In this document: piece after piece, positions 1 through 7,243 of the stretch
Numbering within the stretch: position 1 is the stretch's first letter
Layout of the letters: each line of letters begins with the position of its first letter
Source of the DNA: Cellulomonas sp.
GTDB taxonomy: Bacteria; Actinomycetota; Actinomycetes; Actinomycetales; Cellulomonadaceae
Direction: 5' to 3'
Length of the DNA: 15,999 bases
NCBI GenBank assembly: GCA_027451305.1
Contig: DAIDJQ010000059.1
Location: forward strand, 1-15,999
The notes under the pieces: model-generated
What the model saw: only the letters and a program-made list of their open reading frames with translations
Told to the model about the DNA's origin: nothing
The model's database searches: none
Program-made: the position numbers and the translations under genes

Positions 1-1761
1 GCCTTCCAGGGCATCGGTGCCGGGGCGCTGATGTCGGTGCCGCTGGCGATCATGGGCGACATGCTGGCCCCGCGGGAGCGGGCCAAGTACCAGGGCTTCT
101 TCCTGGCGGTGTTCGGCGTCTCCGCCGTGGTGGGGCCGCTCATCGGCGGGGTGTTCGCCGACGCGCCGCACATCCTGGGGATCGCCGGCTGGCGCTGGGT
201 GTTCCTCATCAACGTGCCCGTCGGGATCGGCGCGCTCGTCATGGTGCTGGCGTTCCTGCACCTGCCGAAGTTCCACAAGAGCGCGGCGCCGCGCATCGAC
301 TGGTGGGGCGCCACCGCGGTGGTCGTCACGCTGGTCCCGCTGCTGCTCGTCGCCGAGCAGGGCCAGAGCTGGGGCTGGGGATCCGCGACCTCGATCGCCT
401 GCTTCGTCATCGGCGGCGTGGGCCTGGCCGCCTTCGTCGTCATCGAGTCGGTGATGAAGGCCGACGCGATCATCCCGTTGCGCCTGTTCGGCTCCAGCAC
501 CTTCTCGATGGCGACCGTGCTGGGCTCCCTCGTCGGCTTCGGGATGTTCGGCGCGATGCTCACGCTGCCGCTGTACCTGCAGCTCGTGACGGGCCTGACG
601 CCCACGCAGTCCGGGTTCGCGACGCTCCCCATGGTGGGCGGCCTCATGATCGCCTCGGTCGGCTCCGGGCAGGTCATCGCCCGCACCGGCAAGTACCGGG
701 TCTTCCCCATCGCGGGCACCCTGGTGACGGCGGGCGGCTACGTCGTCCTCACGTTCATGACCGTCGACCGCCCGCTGTGGTTCCTCATGATCGCGATGTT
801 CCTCATCGGCCTCGGCCTCGGCCAGCTCATGCAGTCGCTCACGCTCGCGACGCAGAACGCCGTGCCCGTCACGGACATGGGGGTCGCGACGAGCTCGGCG
901 ACGTTCTTCCGCCAGATCGGCGGGACGCTCGGCACCGCCGTGCTGCTGTCCGTGCTGTTCGCCGTCATGCCGACCCACATCACCTCGGCCATGCAGAACA
1001 CCGGCGACCTGACCAAGGCGCTCGACGCGGCGCTCACCCCCTCGGTCGCCTCGAACCCCGCCAACCAGGGCGTCATGAACCAGATCTGGAACCCGATCGT
1101 CACCCCGGTGAAGGCGCAGGTGCAGTCCGGCCTCGACCAGGGCACGACCGCGGCCACGCAGGCGGCGGACCAGGCGGTCACCCAGCAGGTGACCGCGGCC
1201 GTCCAGGCCCAGGTGGCGGCCGGCGCGATCCCCGCTGCGGCAGCACAGGGTGTGATCGACAGCCAGCTCGCCGCGGCCAAGCCTGCGGCGGAGCAGAAGG
1301 CGCTGGCTGCTGCGGCGCAGCAAGCAGGTGTGGGCGTCGTCGACGGCAAGCTCGCGGTGGACTACGCCGACGCCGCCCAGCGCGGCGCGGTCGTCGACAA
1401 GGTGGTCCCGACGATGATCGCCCAGCTCAAGAGCTCCTCGATCTCGTCCAGTTCGTCGTCGAGCACCACCGACACCTCGTTCCTCAACGGCGCCGACAGG
1501 CGGCTCACGCGTCCGTTCCTGGTGGGCTTCAACAGCTCCGCGGTGCTCGTCTACTGGGTCGGCCTCGGCGTGATGCTCCTGGCATTCGTCCTGAGCTGGT
1601 TCTTCAAGACGCCGCCGCTGCGCCAGCGGTCCGCGCTGCAGGAGCGGGCCGATGCGCTGAACACCGCCGACGACCTGGAGGTCGACGCCATCGACGCCGC
1701 GGCCGAGGCCGGTGTCCCGACCGGGCCCGGCGGCGGCACGGTCCATACGCACCGGTCATGA
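1..1761 (+). CDS. MFS drug exporter, DHA2 (EmrB/QacA) type, 5'-partial
   Basis: This is a proton-coupled membrane exporter whose first three to four helices lie before the window, because the frame is open from base 1. Visible family features are a GDMLAPRERAKYQG segment (codons 19-32), a motif C-like GPLIGG (codons 46-51) and WRWVFLINVPVG (codons 64-75), followed by many hydrophobic helices. The length fits a 14-helix DHA2 protein. Between the last two helices (about 970-1512) is a hydrophilic stretch of roughly 180 residues, rich in Ala and Gln and ending in a Ser-rich run, much longer than usual for this loop; topology places it outside the membrane. The C-terminal tail is short and acidic. 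The TetR-type gene that follows on the same strand is a likely regulator. The substrate cannot be read from the sequence; antibiotics, dyes or other toxic compounds are typical for the family. Confidence 0.93.
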   Translation, partial: AFQGIGAGALMSVPLAIMGDMLAPRERAKYQGFFLAVFGVSAVVGPLIGGVFADAPHILGIAGWRWVFLINVPVGIGALVMVLAFLHLPKFHKSAAPRIDWWGATAVVVTLVPLLLVAEQGQSWGWGSATSIACFVIGGVGLAAFVVIESVMKADAIIPLRLFGSSTFSMATVLGSLVGFGMFGAMLTLPLYLQLVTGLTPTQSGFATLPMVGGLMIASVGSGQVIARTGKYRVFPIAGTLVTAGGYVVLTFMTVDRPLWFLMIAMFLIGLGLGQLMQSLTLATQNAVPVTDMGVATSSATFFRQIGGTLGTAVLLSVLFAVMPTHITSAMQNTGDLTKALDAALTPSVASNPANQGVMNQIWNPIVTPVKAQVQSGLDQGTTAATQAADQAVTQQVTAAVQAQVAAGAIPAAAAQGVIDSQLAAAKPAAEQKALAAAAQQAGVGVVDGKLAVDYADAAQRGAVVDKVVPTMIAQLKSSSISSSSSSSTTDTSFLNGADRRLTRPFLVGFNSSAVLVYWVGLGVMLLAFVLSWFFKTPPLRQRSALQERADALNTADDLEVDAIDAAAEAGVPTGPGGGTVHTHRS

Positions 1762-1766
1762 CCCGC

Positions 1767-1805
1767 ACGTGACGGGGGTCCCGCGAACCGGGATCCCCGT
1801 CACGT
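1767..1805 (+). terminator. 17-bp inverted repeat between exporter and TetR genes
   Basis: The arms are acgtgacgggggtcccg (1767-1783) and cgggatccccgtcacgt (1789-1805), separated by the 5-base loop cgaac. The only non-Watson-Crick position is a G-T pair, which still pairs in RNA. The hairpin starts 6 bases after the exporter stop and ends 8 bases before the TetR ribosome-binding site. No T-run follows, which is common for actinobacterial terminators. It could be a terminator or attenuator, or in DNA form a palindromic operator for the TetR protein. Confidence 0.65.
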
Positions 1806-1825
1806 TGCCACCCAGAGGAGGCGCC

Positions 1826-2494
1826 GTGACCCACCCGACACCGCTCGCCGACAAGTCCTGCTCGCTGCGGGAGCACAAGAAGCAGCAGACGCGCCAGGCG
1901 ATCCACGACGCGGCGTGCCGGCTGGTGATGGAGCGCGGCCTGCCCCACGTGACCATCGCGGACATCTGCGCCGAGGCCACGATCTCCGAGCGGACCTTCT
2001 TCAACTACTTCGCCTCCAAGGCCGCGGCAGCGCTCGGCCTGCCGGAGACCGCCCTGGCGCCGGACGACGAGGAACGATTCCTCGCGGCCCACGGAGCCCT
2101 CGTCGACGACGTGTGCGTCCTCGTCGCCGACACGGCCCAGCTCCACAAGGACGACCTGCCGCGGCTGCGCGAGCTGATCCGCCTCGAGCCCGACCTGCTG
2201 GCGGCCCTGAACCACTGGACCGTGAGCCTGCGCAAGCGGATCGTCCAGCTGGCCGAGGAGCGCACGTCCGCCGAGCGTGCGAGGCTCGTCGTCGCCCTCG
2301 TGTTCGCCGCGGTGATCCTGCACGCCGACAGCGGGTACACGACGCGCAACCCGACCGCGCGGGAGCTGCGGGCGACGATCGCTCGGCTGGCCGCGATCGC
2401 CGACGAGGGTGGTGCCGCACTCGTCCCGCACCCGGGTGATGACGACACCACGGAGAGACGTCCCCTCGCGGCGCCGGCGGCATCCGGTTCGTAG
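1826..2494 (+). CDS. TetR/AcrR-family transcriptional regulator
   Basis: This 222-residue protein is probably a ligand-responsive DNA-binding repressor. The N-terminal domain has the TetR pattern: a first helix (KKQQTRQAIHDAACRLVMERG) and then the helix-turn-helix at residues 42-62 (VTIADICAEATISERTFFNYF), followed by SK. The C-terminal ligand-binding part is divergent, as usual. I chose the GTG start at 1826 because AGAGGAGG (1814-1821) sits just upstream; an in-frame ATG further upstream lies inside the exporter gene and gives an un-family-like N-terminus. The gene lies 64 bases downstream of the exporter on the same strand, so it probably controls the exporter and itself. The inverted repeat at 1767-1805 is a candidate operator, but this is inference. 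The ligand is unknown. Confidence 0.9.
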   Translation: MTHPTPLADKSCSLREHKKQQTRQAIHDAACRLVMERGLPHVTIADICAEATISERTFFNYFASKAAAALGLPETALAPDDEERFLAAHGALVDDVCVLVADTAQLHKDDLPRLRELIRLEPDLLAALNHWTVSLRKRIVQLAEERTSAERARLVVALVFAAVILHADSGYTTRNPTARELRATIARLAAIADEGGAALVPHPGDDDTTERRPLAAPAASGS

Positions 2495-2528
2495 CCGGGC
2501 ACGCCCTCGTCGGGGCACGGCACGCGAC

Positions 2529-2558
2529 GGCGCGCAGCGCGCAGCCCCGCGGCGCGCC
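2529..2558. terminator. possible bidirectional terminator hairpin
   Basis: The arms ggcgcgc (2529-2535) and gcgcgcc (2552-2558) enclose a 16-base, very GC-rich loop in the 137-bp gap between the convergent TetR and DoxX genes. The position suits termination in both directions. In such GC-rich DNA a 7-bp stem can occur by chance, so the call is weak. Nothing else was seen in this gap. Confidence 0.3.
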
Positions 2559-2631
2559 CTGCGGGATCCGTATCCGGTGCCGGTCGAGCGGATGCGGCCG
2601 CGCTGCGGCGTTCCTCAGCGGGAGGCGTCGC

Positions 2632-3222
2632 TCACGGTCGGCGCTCTCGCTGCGAACGGCTCCACGGCACGCCGACCAGGGGGAGGACCCAGTTGTCCAG
2701 CCCGTAGTAGCCCGCGACCCGCCAAGCGGCGATGAGCGCGCCTGCGGTCAGGGCGAATGCCGGGTTCACCCCGGCGCTGCCACCGAACAGGAAGCTGACG
2801 TTCATCAGGAGTCCGAGCGCTGCGGCAACCCCGGTGAACAGGCCGAGCACCAGCAGCGTGCCGATCGTGAGCTCGACGAACGGGATCATCGGTCCGATCC
2901 AGCGGTAGCCGCTGTCCGCCACGTACTGCAGCCAGGCCTTGTTCCAGCCGAACGTCCCTCCGATGACGCTCGGGTGCGCGCCGGTCATGTTCCCCAGCGC
3001 GCCCTTCGCGAAGCCCTGGACGGCCGCCCCGCTGCGCCAGGGGCCGTAGCTGCCGAGCTTGCCGATGCCGGAGTCCAGCCACTGCCAGCCCAGCAGCACC
3101 CGCACGATCAGCCACACCGTCCCGGAGACGGGGTTGCGGGAGGCGAAGAGCCCGCGCGCCCACGACCAGGTCTCGACCAAGGGCTGCGGAGTCGTCCTCC
3201 GTGCAGTCGTCTGTGAACTCAT
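2632..3222 (-). CDS. DoxX-family integral membrane protein
   Basis: This 196-residue protein has about four hydrophobic helices. The first (VWLIVRVLLGWQWLDSGIGK) carries the family signature of an Arg, an aromatic-rich W-x-W stretch and a Gly-x-x-Lys turn. Later helices are FVELTIGTLLVLGLFTG, AAALGLLMNVSFLFGGS and a C-terminal one before the ..NWVLPLVGVPW end. DoxX relatives include the small subunit of thiosulfate:quinone oxidoreductase and proteins linked to redox stress; the biochemical role of this one cannot be deduced. I chose ATG at 3222 because GAAGGGG lies 8 bases upstream on the minus strand; the alternative GTG at 3231 overlaps that ribosome-binding site. The gene is convergent with the TetR gene and follows the DUF998-like gene on the same strand after 231 bp, so it may have its own promoter. 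Confidence 0.85.
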   Translation of the reverse strand: MSSQTTARRTTPQPLVETWSWARGLFASRNPVSGTVWLIVRVLLGWQWLDSGIGKLGSYGPWRSGAAVQGFAKGALGNMTGAHPSVIGGTFGWNKAWLQYVADSGYRWIGPMIPFVELTIGTLLVLGLFTGVAAALGLLMNVSFLFGGSAGVNPAFALTAGALIAAWRVAGYYGLDNWVLPLVGVPWSRSQRERRP

Positions 3223-3453
3223 GTCACTCACCCCTTCGCTGTCGCGTCACAGTCGGGGCCGTTCGCGGTGCGACGCCGTCGCGCACGACGGTCGTAGTGA
3301 CTGCGTCGCTCACGTCGATCGTGCTCTCGGGCGGCCGCCTCCGCACGCTGTCGGTGGACGATCGACATGCACGTCCAGATCGAGGGTGGCGACCCGGCGC
3401 TCGCAGCCGATGCGTTCGGCTGCCCGGTGAGCACCACGTCGGGCCGAGCAGCC
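3223..3453. other. intergenic region upstream of the DoxX gene
   Basis: This 231-bp gap separates two minus-strand genes. A short open frame exists here on the minus strand, but its translation is rich in Arg and Ala with no family features, so I do not call it. A perfect 6-bp hairpin ccgtcg-cgca-cgacgg occurs around 3277-3292. The DoxX promoter should lie here, but I could not identify convincing -35 and -10 boxes. Confidence 0.4.
3418..3453 (-). terminator. possible terminator after DUF998-like gene
   Basis: Immediately after the stop codon (minus-strand reading), ggctgc (3448-3453) pairs with gcagcc (3418-3423), with a small inner hairpin ggtg-ct-cacc between them. There is no T-run. The position directly at the gene end is the main support. 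Confidence 0.3.
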
Positions 3454-4128
3454 TCACGACCGGGCCTCGGCGAGCTCGGCCGCCACGACGGCCGAGAACG
3501 CCAGGAAGAACACGGGCTCGACGAAGGCCCCGAACCGCCCGGTCAGGTACGTCACCGCAAGGAGCGGGTACCCGACGGCGAGGACCGCCACCACCCCCCG
3601 GTGGACCAGGGGACGGATGCCGGGCCGCCCTCGGGCCCGACGCCACGCCAGCAACGCAGCCGTGGAGGCGCTGCCGAACTCCACGATGCCGGCGATCACG
3701 TGCATGTAGTGGCGCCACGAGAGCGCGAAGCTCCACTCCGCCGACCGGCAGGCGGCGCTGAGCCCCTCCGGGCACTGGTACGGGAAGAGCCCGCCGAGCA
3801 CGCCGGCGCAGGCGAAGGCGACGAGCAGCCACCACTCGCGCCGTCGTCCGGCCGGTCCTGGAAGGCCGACGAGCAGGATCGCGGCGAGGATCGCCACCCC
3901 GGAGGCGACGTCCACGTCACTGAGCAGGCGCGCGTACGGCCGTCCGACCGCCTCCAGGTCGCTGAACAGCTCGTCGGGGGACTGGAGCAGCCGGCGGTTC
4001 CAGGCCACGACGATCCACCAGTTGTACCCGGCGAGGCCGGCGATGCCGAGGCCCCGGCCGACGGCTGTGCAGCAGACCCGCGTGCGAGACCTGCGCACCC
4101 GGCCGGCGGGGTACGACGGCGCATCCAC
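3454..4128 (-). CDS. DUF998-like multi-pass membrane protein
   Basis: The protein has about six hydrophobic segments, starting with GLGIAGLAGYNWWIVVAW and including VASGVAILAAILLVG, WWLLVAFACAGVLGGLFPYQC, HYMHVIAGIVEFGSASTAALLAW and two C-terminal helices. The arrangement of a Gly-Phe-Pro...Cys turn, a second Cys in the loop and a His-rich start of the next helix (WRHYMHVIAG) resembles DUF998 proteins, whose function is unknown. The start is uncertain. I favour GTG at 4128 (224 residues): AGGGAGGAG (4141-4149) lies upstream, though the spacing of about 12 bases is long. The frame stays open to an ATG at 4257, but that extension is polar, lacks a ribosome-binding site and looks non-coding. A LacI-type operator lies about 300 bp upstream. 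Confidence 0.7.
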   Translation of the reverse strand: MDAPSYPAGRVRRSRTRVCCTAVGRGLGIAGLAGYNWWIVVAWNRRLLQSPDELFSDLEAVGRPYARLLSDVDVASGVAILAAILLVGLPGPAGRRREWWLLVAFACAGVLGGLFPYQCPEGLSAACRSAEWSFALSWRHYMHVIAGIVEFGSASTAALLAWRRARGRPGIRPLVHRGVVAVLAVGYPLLAVTYLTGRFGAFVEPVFFLAFSAVVAAELAEARS

Positions 4129-4531
4129 GGTGGTCGACGACTCCTCCCTGCCCGGTTCGGCCCCTTCGCGACAGGAACCGGCGCCGCTGCCGTCGAGCAG
4201 GACCGCGGGCCGACTCCGCCGCATGCTGGTCAGCCAGGCGACGAGCCCGGTGCGCATCTGTCGAGTGTTCTACGACGCGCAGCGGCCCGGAGACAGGTCG
4301 AGCGCGCTACCTGCGCTGCCGCGCCGGGTAGCGCAGATGGAGCACCCGGTCGCCCTGGATGACGACGTCCGGGCGCCTCTGTGGGTGACGGCAGCCTTCG
4401 GTGACTGTCGGCGTCCACCGGAGCCGCCCCGTTTGAAACGCTGCAACGCCCGCGACGTCACCATGGGCGGCCGTGGATCGTCGATGGCCGGACCAGGCCG
4501 GGGCGTGAGGGTCGCGCTGTCGGCGGGGAGG
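4129..4531. other. 403-bp region without a recognisable gene, 3' of the lacI-type gene
   Basis: The region lies between the stop of the LacI-type gene and the start of the DUF998-like gene, both on the minus strand. It contains the LacI-type operator copy at 4430-4447. Downstream of the repressor stop the same frame stays open to a TAG at 4307-4309. Its last part reads PDVVIQGDRVLHLRYPARQ, which looks protein-like, but it has no start codon or ribosome-binding site in a sensible place. It could be the remnant of a lost gene or chance in GC-rich DNA. No RNA gene was recognised. Confidence 0.4.
4430..4447. promoter_or_regulatory. second LacI-family operator copy
   Basis: The sequence cgtttgaaacgctgcaac matches the operator in front of the transport operon at 17 of 18 positions. 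The core 14-mer ttgaaacgctgcaa (4433-4446) differs from the other site by one base, which weakens the right half-site. It lies 85 bp beyond the 3' end of the repressor gene and about 300 bp upstream of the DUF998-like gene. No clear promoter was seen around it. It may be an auxiliary looping site or the relic operator of a lost gene. Confidence 0.65.
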
Positions 4532-5581
4532 TCAGGACGCGACCGGACGGGCCGAGCTCTGCCGGACGATCAGCCGCGGGGGCAGCACGATCGTCGAGTG
4601 GTCGTGGGCGTGGCGGCCGGTCGCAGCCTCCTCCTCGAGCAGCTGCGCGCCCAGCCGTCCCACGTCCTCGCCGGGCTGGGCGACGGTGGAGATCGGGATC
4701 GGGCTGTCCCAGGCGGCCTGGTTGTTGTCGTAGCCGACGATCGACACGTCGTCGGGGATCGACACGTCAGCCTGCGTCAGGGCCTGGACGATCCCCGCGG
4801 CCAGCAGGTCGGAGCTCGCCACGACCCCGTCGATCTGACCTCCGCGGATGCGCCCGGCGATCTCCACTCCAACCGCCCAGCCGTCCGCGCGGTTGATCCA
4901 CTCCGGGGTCAGCCTCTGGGCGGCGATCTCCGGATGCTCCGCCACGGCACGGTCGAAGCCGCGGCCGCGCTCGACGACGGGCTGCAGCTCCGACGGGCCG
5001 CCGACGAACAGCAGCCGGCGTCGCCCGGTGTCGATGAGGTGCTTCGTCGCGAGGTAGCCACCGAGCGCGTTGTCCACGTTCACGCTGCAGAACTGGCTCG
5101 GTGCGGTGAAGTTCAGCAGCACCAGCGGCAGCCCCTCGGGAGCACGCCGAGCGAGCGCGTCGAAGTGGGCTGCATCGTTCAGCGTCACCAGGACGCCGGT
5201 GACCCGGGCCTGGGAGAAGGCGTCGAGGTAGGCCTGCTCACGCTCGACTCGGGCGTCGCTGTTCGCGAGCATCAGCGTCAGGCCCGCCTGCTCCGCGCCG
5301 CTCCCCGCCCCCCGGGCGATCTCGACGAAGAGGGAGTTGCTGAGGTCGGACACGATCAGGCCGATGGTCCGGGACCTGCCCACCTTCAGTGATCTCGCCA
5401 CCGTGTTGGGGATGTAGCCCAGCATCGTCATCGCTCGCTCGACCCGCTCCCGGGTGGAGCGCGTCACCTTGTCGGGGTGGTTGAGCACGTTGGAGACCGT
5501 GCCGAGCGAGACGCCGGCCAGCGCAGCCACGTCGCTCACGCTCGGTCGGGGCCTCGGTTCGGCGGGCAGATCGACCGGCAC
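4532..5581 (-). CDS. LacI/GalR-family transcriptional repressor
   Basis: This 349-residue protein has the normal LacI-family length. The N-terminal helix-turn-helix is at residues 14-33 (SVSDVAALAGVSLGTVSNVL), the hinge helix at 59-68 (NTVARSLKVG), and the periplasmic-binding-protein-like sensor domain starts with TIGLIVSDLSNSLFVEIARG and ends near the PPRLIVRQS segment. GTG at 5581 is chosen because GGGAGG lies 7 bases upstream; the frame is open further upstream but the extra residues are not family-like. The gene diverges from the binding-protein/permease/rhamnosidase operon, so it most likely represses that operon through the palindrome at 5749-5766, with a sugar effector from the imported glycoside. 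A possible -10 (tacgct, complement of 5621-5626) lies 40 bases upstream of the start; no good -35 was seen. Confidence 0.93.
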   Translation of the reverse strand: MPVDLPAEPRPRPSVSDVAALAGVSLGTVSNVLNHPDKVTRSTRERVERAMTMLGYIPNTVARSLKVGRSRTIGLIVSDLSNSLFVEIARGAGSGAEQAGLTLMLANSDARVEREQAYLDAFSQARVTGVLVTLNDAAHFDALARRAPEGLPLVLLNFTAPSQFCSVNVDNALGGYLATKHLIDTGRRRLLFVGGPSELQPVVERGRGFDRAVAEHPEIAAQRLTPEWINRADGWAVGVEIAGRIRGGQIDGVVASSDLLAAGIVQALTQADVSIPDDVSIVGYDNNQAAWDSPIPISTVAQPGEDVGRLGAQLLEEEAATGRHAHDHSTIVLPPRLIVRQSSARPVAS

Positions 5582-5722
5582 AGCGGCACCTCCCGTCCCA
5601 GTCTGGGCTCCCGACGGACGAGCGTACTGGCCGCCGCTCGCGGCCCGGCACCGAGTCGGACACCGCCCGTCCGCGGTGCTCGGTGGTGCCAGAGGTGGCC
5701 AGGTCACGGTTCGACAACGGCC

Positions 5723-5752
5723 TTGACCCTCGCGCCGAGCCACTGCTACGTT
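5723..5752 (+). promoter_or_regulatory. promoter of the transport/rhamnosidase operon
   Basis: TTGACC (5723-5728) and TACGTT (5747-5752) are separated by 18 bases. They match the actinobacterial housekeeping pattern TTGAC and TANNNT. The -10 box overlaps the left end of the LacI-type palindrome, so bound repressor would block the start of transcription. The start codon follows at 5791. Confidence 0.7.
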
Positions 5753-5766
5753 TGAAACGCTTCAAC
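5749..5766. promoter_or_regulatory. LacI-family operator at the operon promoter
   Basis: The sequence cgtttgaaacgcttcaac contains the 14-bp palindrome ttgaaacgcttcaa (5752-5765) centred on CG, a typical LacI/GalR operator form (central CG, purine-pyrimidine symmetry). It overlaps the -10 box and probable transcription start and is 25 bases upstream of the binding-protein start. The adjacent divergent LacI-type gene is the likely source of the cognate protein. Confidence 0.8.
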
Positions 5767-5790
5767 AACTTCGCACTTCAAGGAGGAACT

Positions 5791-7128
5791 GTGAATTCGA
5801 CGGTGAAGCGACGCCCCGTGCTGACAGCAGGGATCGTCGGCATCAGCGCTGTGACGCTCGTCCTCGCCGCGTGCAGCGGGTCCGGATCGTCCAGCAGCAG
5901 CACCAGCGGCGCGGCGGGCAAGAGCGCCGCCAACCTGACCTTCCTCGGCATCAACGAGAACAAGACCGTCGAGGCGACGCTCACCACGCTGAGCCAGAAC
6001 GACTGCAAGGCCGAGAACGCGGCCCAGCCGCTCAAGGTCACCAAGCAGGCCCAGGGCACGCTCGATCAGCAGCTGCAGCTCCTCGCAGGCCAGGGCGCGC
6101 TGCCGCAGCTGTTCATCGCCGCCAACTCGCCCGCGCTGACCAGCCAGCTGGCGCAGCAGGGCTCGATCCAGGACGTCTCGGCGGCACTGGACAAGGTCGG
6201 CGCGTCCGACGCGATCCTGCCGGCTGCCAAGTCCGTGATCGAGAACCTCTACAACGGCAAGGACCTGGTCCTGCCCACCGAGCTGAACATCGAGGGCATC
6301 TGGTACAACAAGAAGCTCCTCTCGGACAACGGCATCGCGGTGCCGACCACCTGGTCGCAGCTCACCGACGCGTTCGCGAAGCTCAAGGCGGCCGGCATCC
6401 AGCCGATCTCGCAGGCGGGCAAGGGCGGCGACGGCTGGGGCGTCACGCGCTGGGTGGGTGACTACATCGCCCGGGACCTCGGCCCGACGGCGATGCAGGA
6501 CGTGCGGGACGGCAAGGCCAAGCTCACCGACGCCGAGTACGTCAAGGCTGCGGACGCGGTCGCGAACCTCGGCAAGCAGGGCTACTTCGGGCCGTCGCCG
6601 ACGTCCATCGACTACACCACCGCCCTGAACACCTTCCTCACCGGCAAGGCGGCCTTCATCTACATGGGCTCCTGGGCGGTCTCGGACTTCACCAGCACCA
6701 CCGAGAACAAGATCGGCGCCGACAACGTCGGGTTCATGCACTTCCCCGCGGTCGACGGTGGCAAGGGCTCGGCGGACCAGATGCCGGCAAACGTCGGCGC
6801 AGCGGTTGCGATCTCGGCCAAGGGCTTCGCGAACGACCCCGCCACCCAGGCCTGGGTGGGCTGCATCGCGAAGAACTACGGCACCGTCGCGCTGCGGGAC
6901 AGCGGCCAGGTCACCGGCTTCAAGGTGAACGGCTCGGTCAACGTGTCCCCGCTGAGCACGCTGGTGCAGGACGAGATCGGCAAGGTCAGCACGAGCATCC
7001 TGTGGTTCGAGGCCTACTTCAGCGCCAAGGCCACCACGACCAGCCAGAACGACGGCGGTCTGCTCGCCTCGGGCCAGCTCTCGGGGGCTGACTTCATGAG
7101 CCAGGTCCAGGCGGACCTCGGATCCTGA
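5791..7128 (+). CDS. sugar ABC transporter solute-binding lipoprotein (CUT1 type)
   Basis: This 445-residue protein is an extracellular substrate-binding lipoprotein that would hand a glycoside to the permeases encoded next. It has a lipoprotein signal peptide: basic residues KRR (6-8), a hydrophobic stretch, then lipobox LAAC with the lipidated Cys at 28, followed by a Gly/Ser-rich linker. The mature part shows the family 1 binding-protein layout, including PTELNIEGIWYNKKLLSDNG, the W-S-Q-L-T-D-A-F-x-K-L-K-A-A-G-I-x-P segment, and FLTGKAAFIYMGSW in the second lobe. The GTG at 5791 is supported by AAGGAGG (5780-5786), spacing 4 bases. It is the first gene of the operon, directly behind the operator. 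The rhamnosidase in the operon suggests a rhamnosylated ligand; the exact ligand is unknown. Confidence 0.95.
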   Translation: MNSTVKRRPVLTAGIVGISAVTLVLAACSGSGSSSSSTSGAAGKSAANLTFLGINENKTVEATLTTLSQNDCKAENAAQPLKVTKQAQGTLDQQLQLLAGQGALPQLFIAANSPALTSQLAQQGSIQDVSAALDKVGASDAILPAAKSVIENLYNGKDLVLPTELNIEGIWYNKKLLSDNGIAVPTTWSQLTDAFAKLKAAGIQPISQAGKGGDGWGVTRWVGDYIARDLGPTAMQDVRDGKAKLTDAEYVKAADAVANLGKQGYFGPSPTSIDYTTALNTFLTGKAAFIYMGSWAVSDFTSTTENKIGADNVGFMHFPAVDGGKGSADQMPANVGAAVAISAKGFANDPATQAWVGCIAKNYGTVALRDSGQVTGFKVNGSVNVSPLSTLVQDEIGKVSTSILWFEAYFSAKATTTSQNDGGLLASGQLSGADFMSQVQADLGS

Positions 7129-7163
7129 ACCAGCCGGCGGCGTCCCCACGTCGCACCGTCCCT

Positions 7164-7211
7164 GCGCGAGGCGGGCCACAGCCATCGGTGGCCCGGTGGC
7201 CCGCCTCGCGC
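7164..7211 (+). terminator. strong intercistronic hairpin after the binding-protein gene
   Basis: A perfect 16-bp inverted repeat, gcgcgaggcgggccac (7164-7179) and gtggcccgcctcgcgc (7196-7211), encloses a 16-base loop. The loop holds a second copy of gtggccc, so an alternative shorter stem can form. It lies in the 115-bp gap between the binding-protein and first permease genes. In comparable operons such hairpins partly terminate transcription or protect the upstream mRNA, giving more binding protein than permease. No T-run follows. Confidence 0.75.
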
Positions 7212-7243
7212 GACGCCCTCTGACGAAAGCTTGAGTCCCTGCG

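Noticed and set aside
1430..1480. The Ser-rich stretch in the exporter as a phase-variable repeat.
   Set aside because: The Ser codons are mixed (tcc, tcg, agt, tct-type changes) and do not form a regular nucleotide repeat prone to slippage.
4307..4531. Possible C-terminal coding remnant downstream of the repressor, ending with PDVVIQGDRVLHLRYPARQ.
   Set aside because: It is in frame with the repressor after its stop, has no plausible start and cannot be assigned to a family. Kept only as a note under the intergenic feature.
4022..5392. A 456-codon plus-strand open frame antisense to the LacI-type gene.
   Set aside because: No family features and no ribosome-binding site; the minus-strand repressor is clear.
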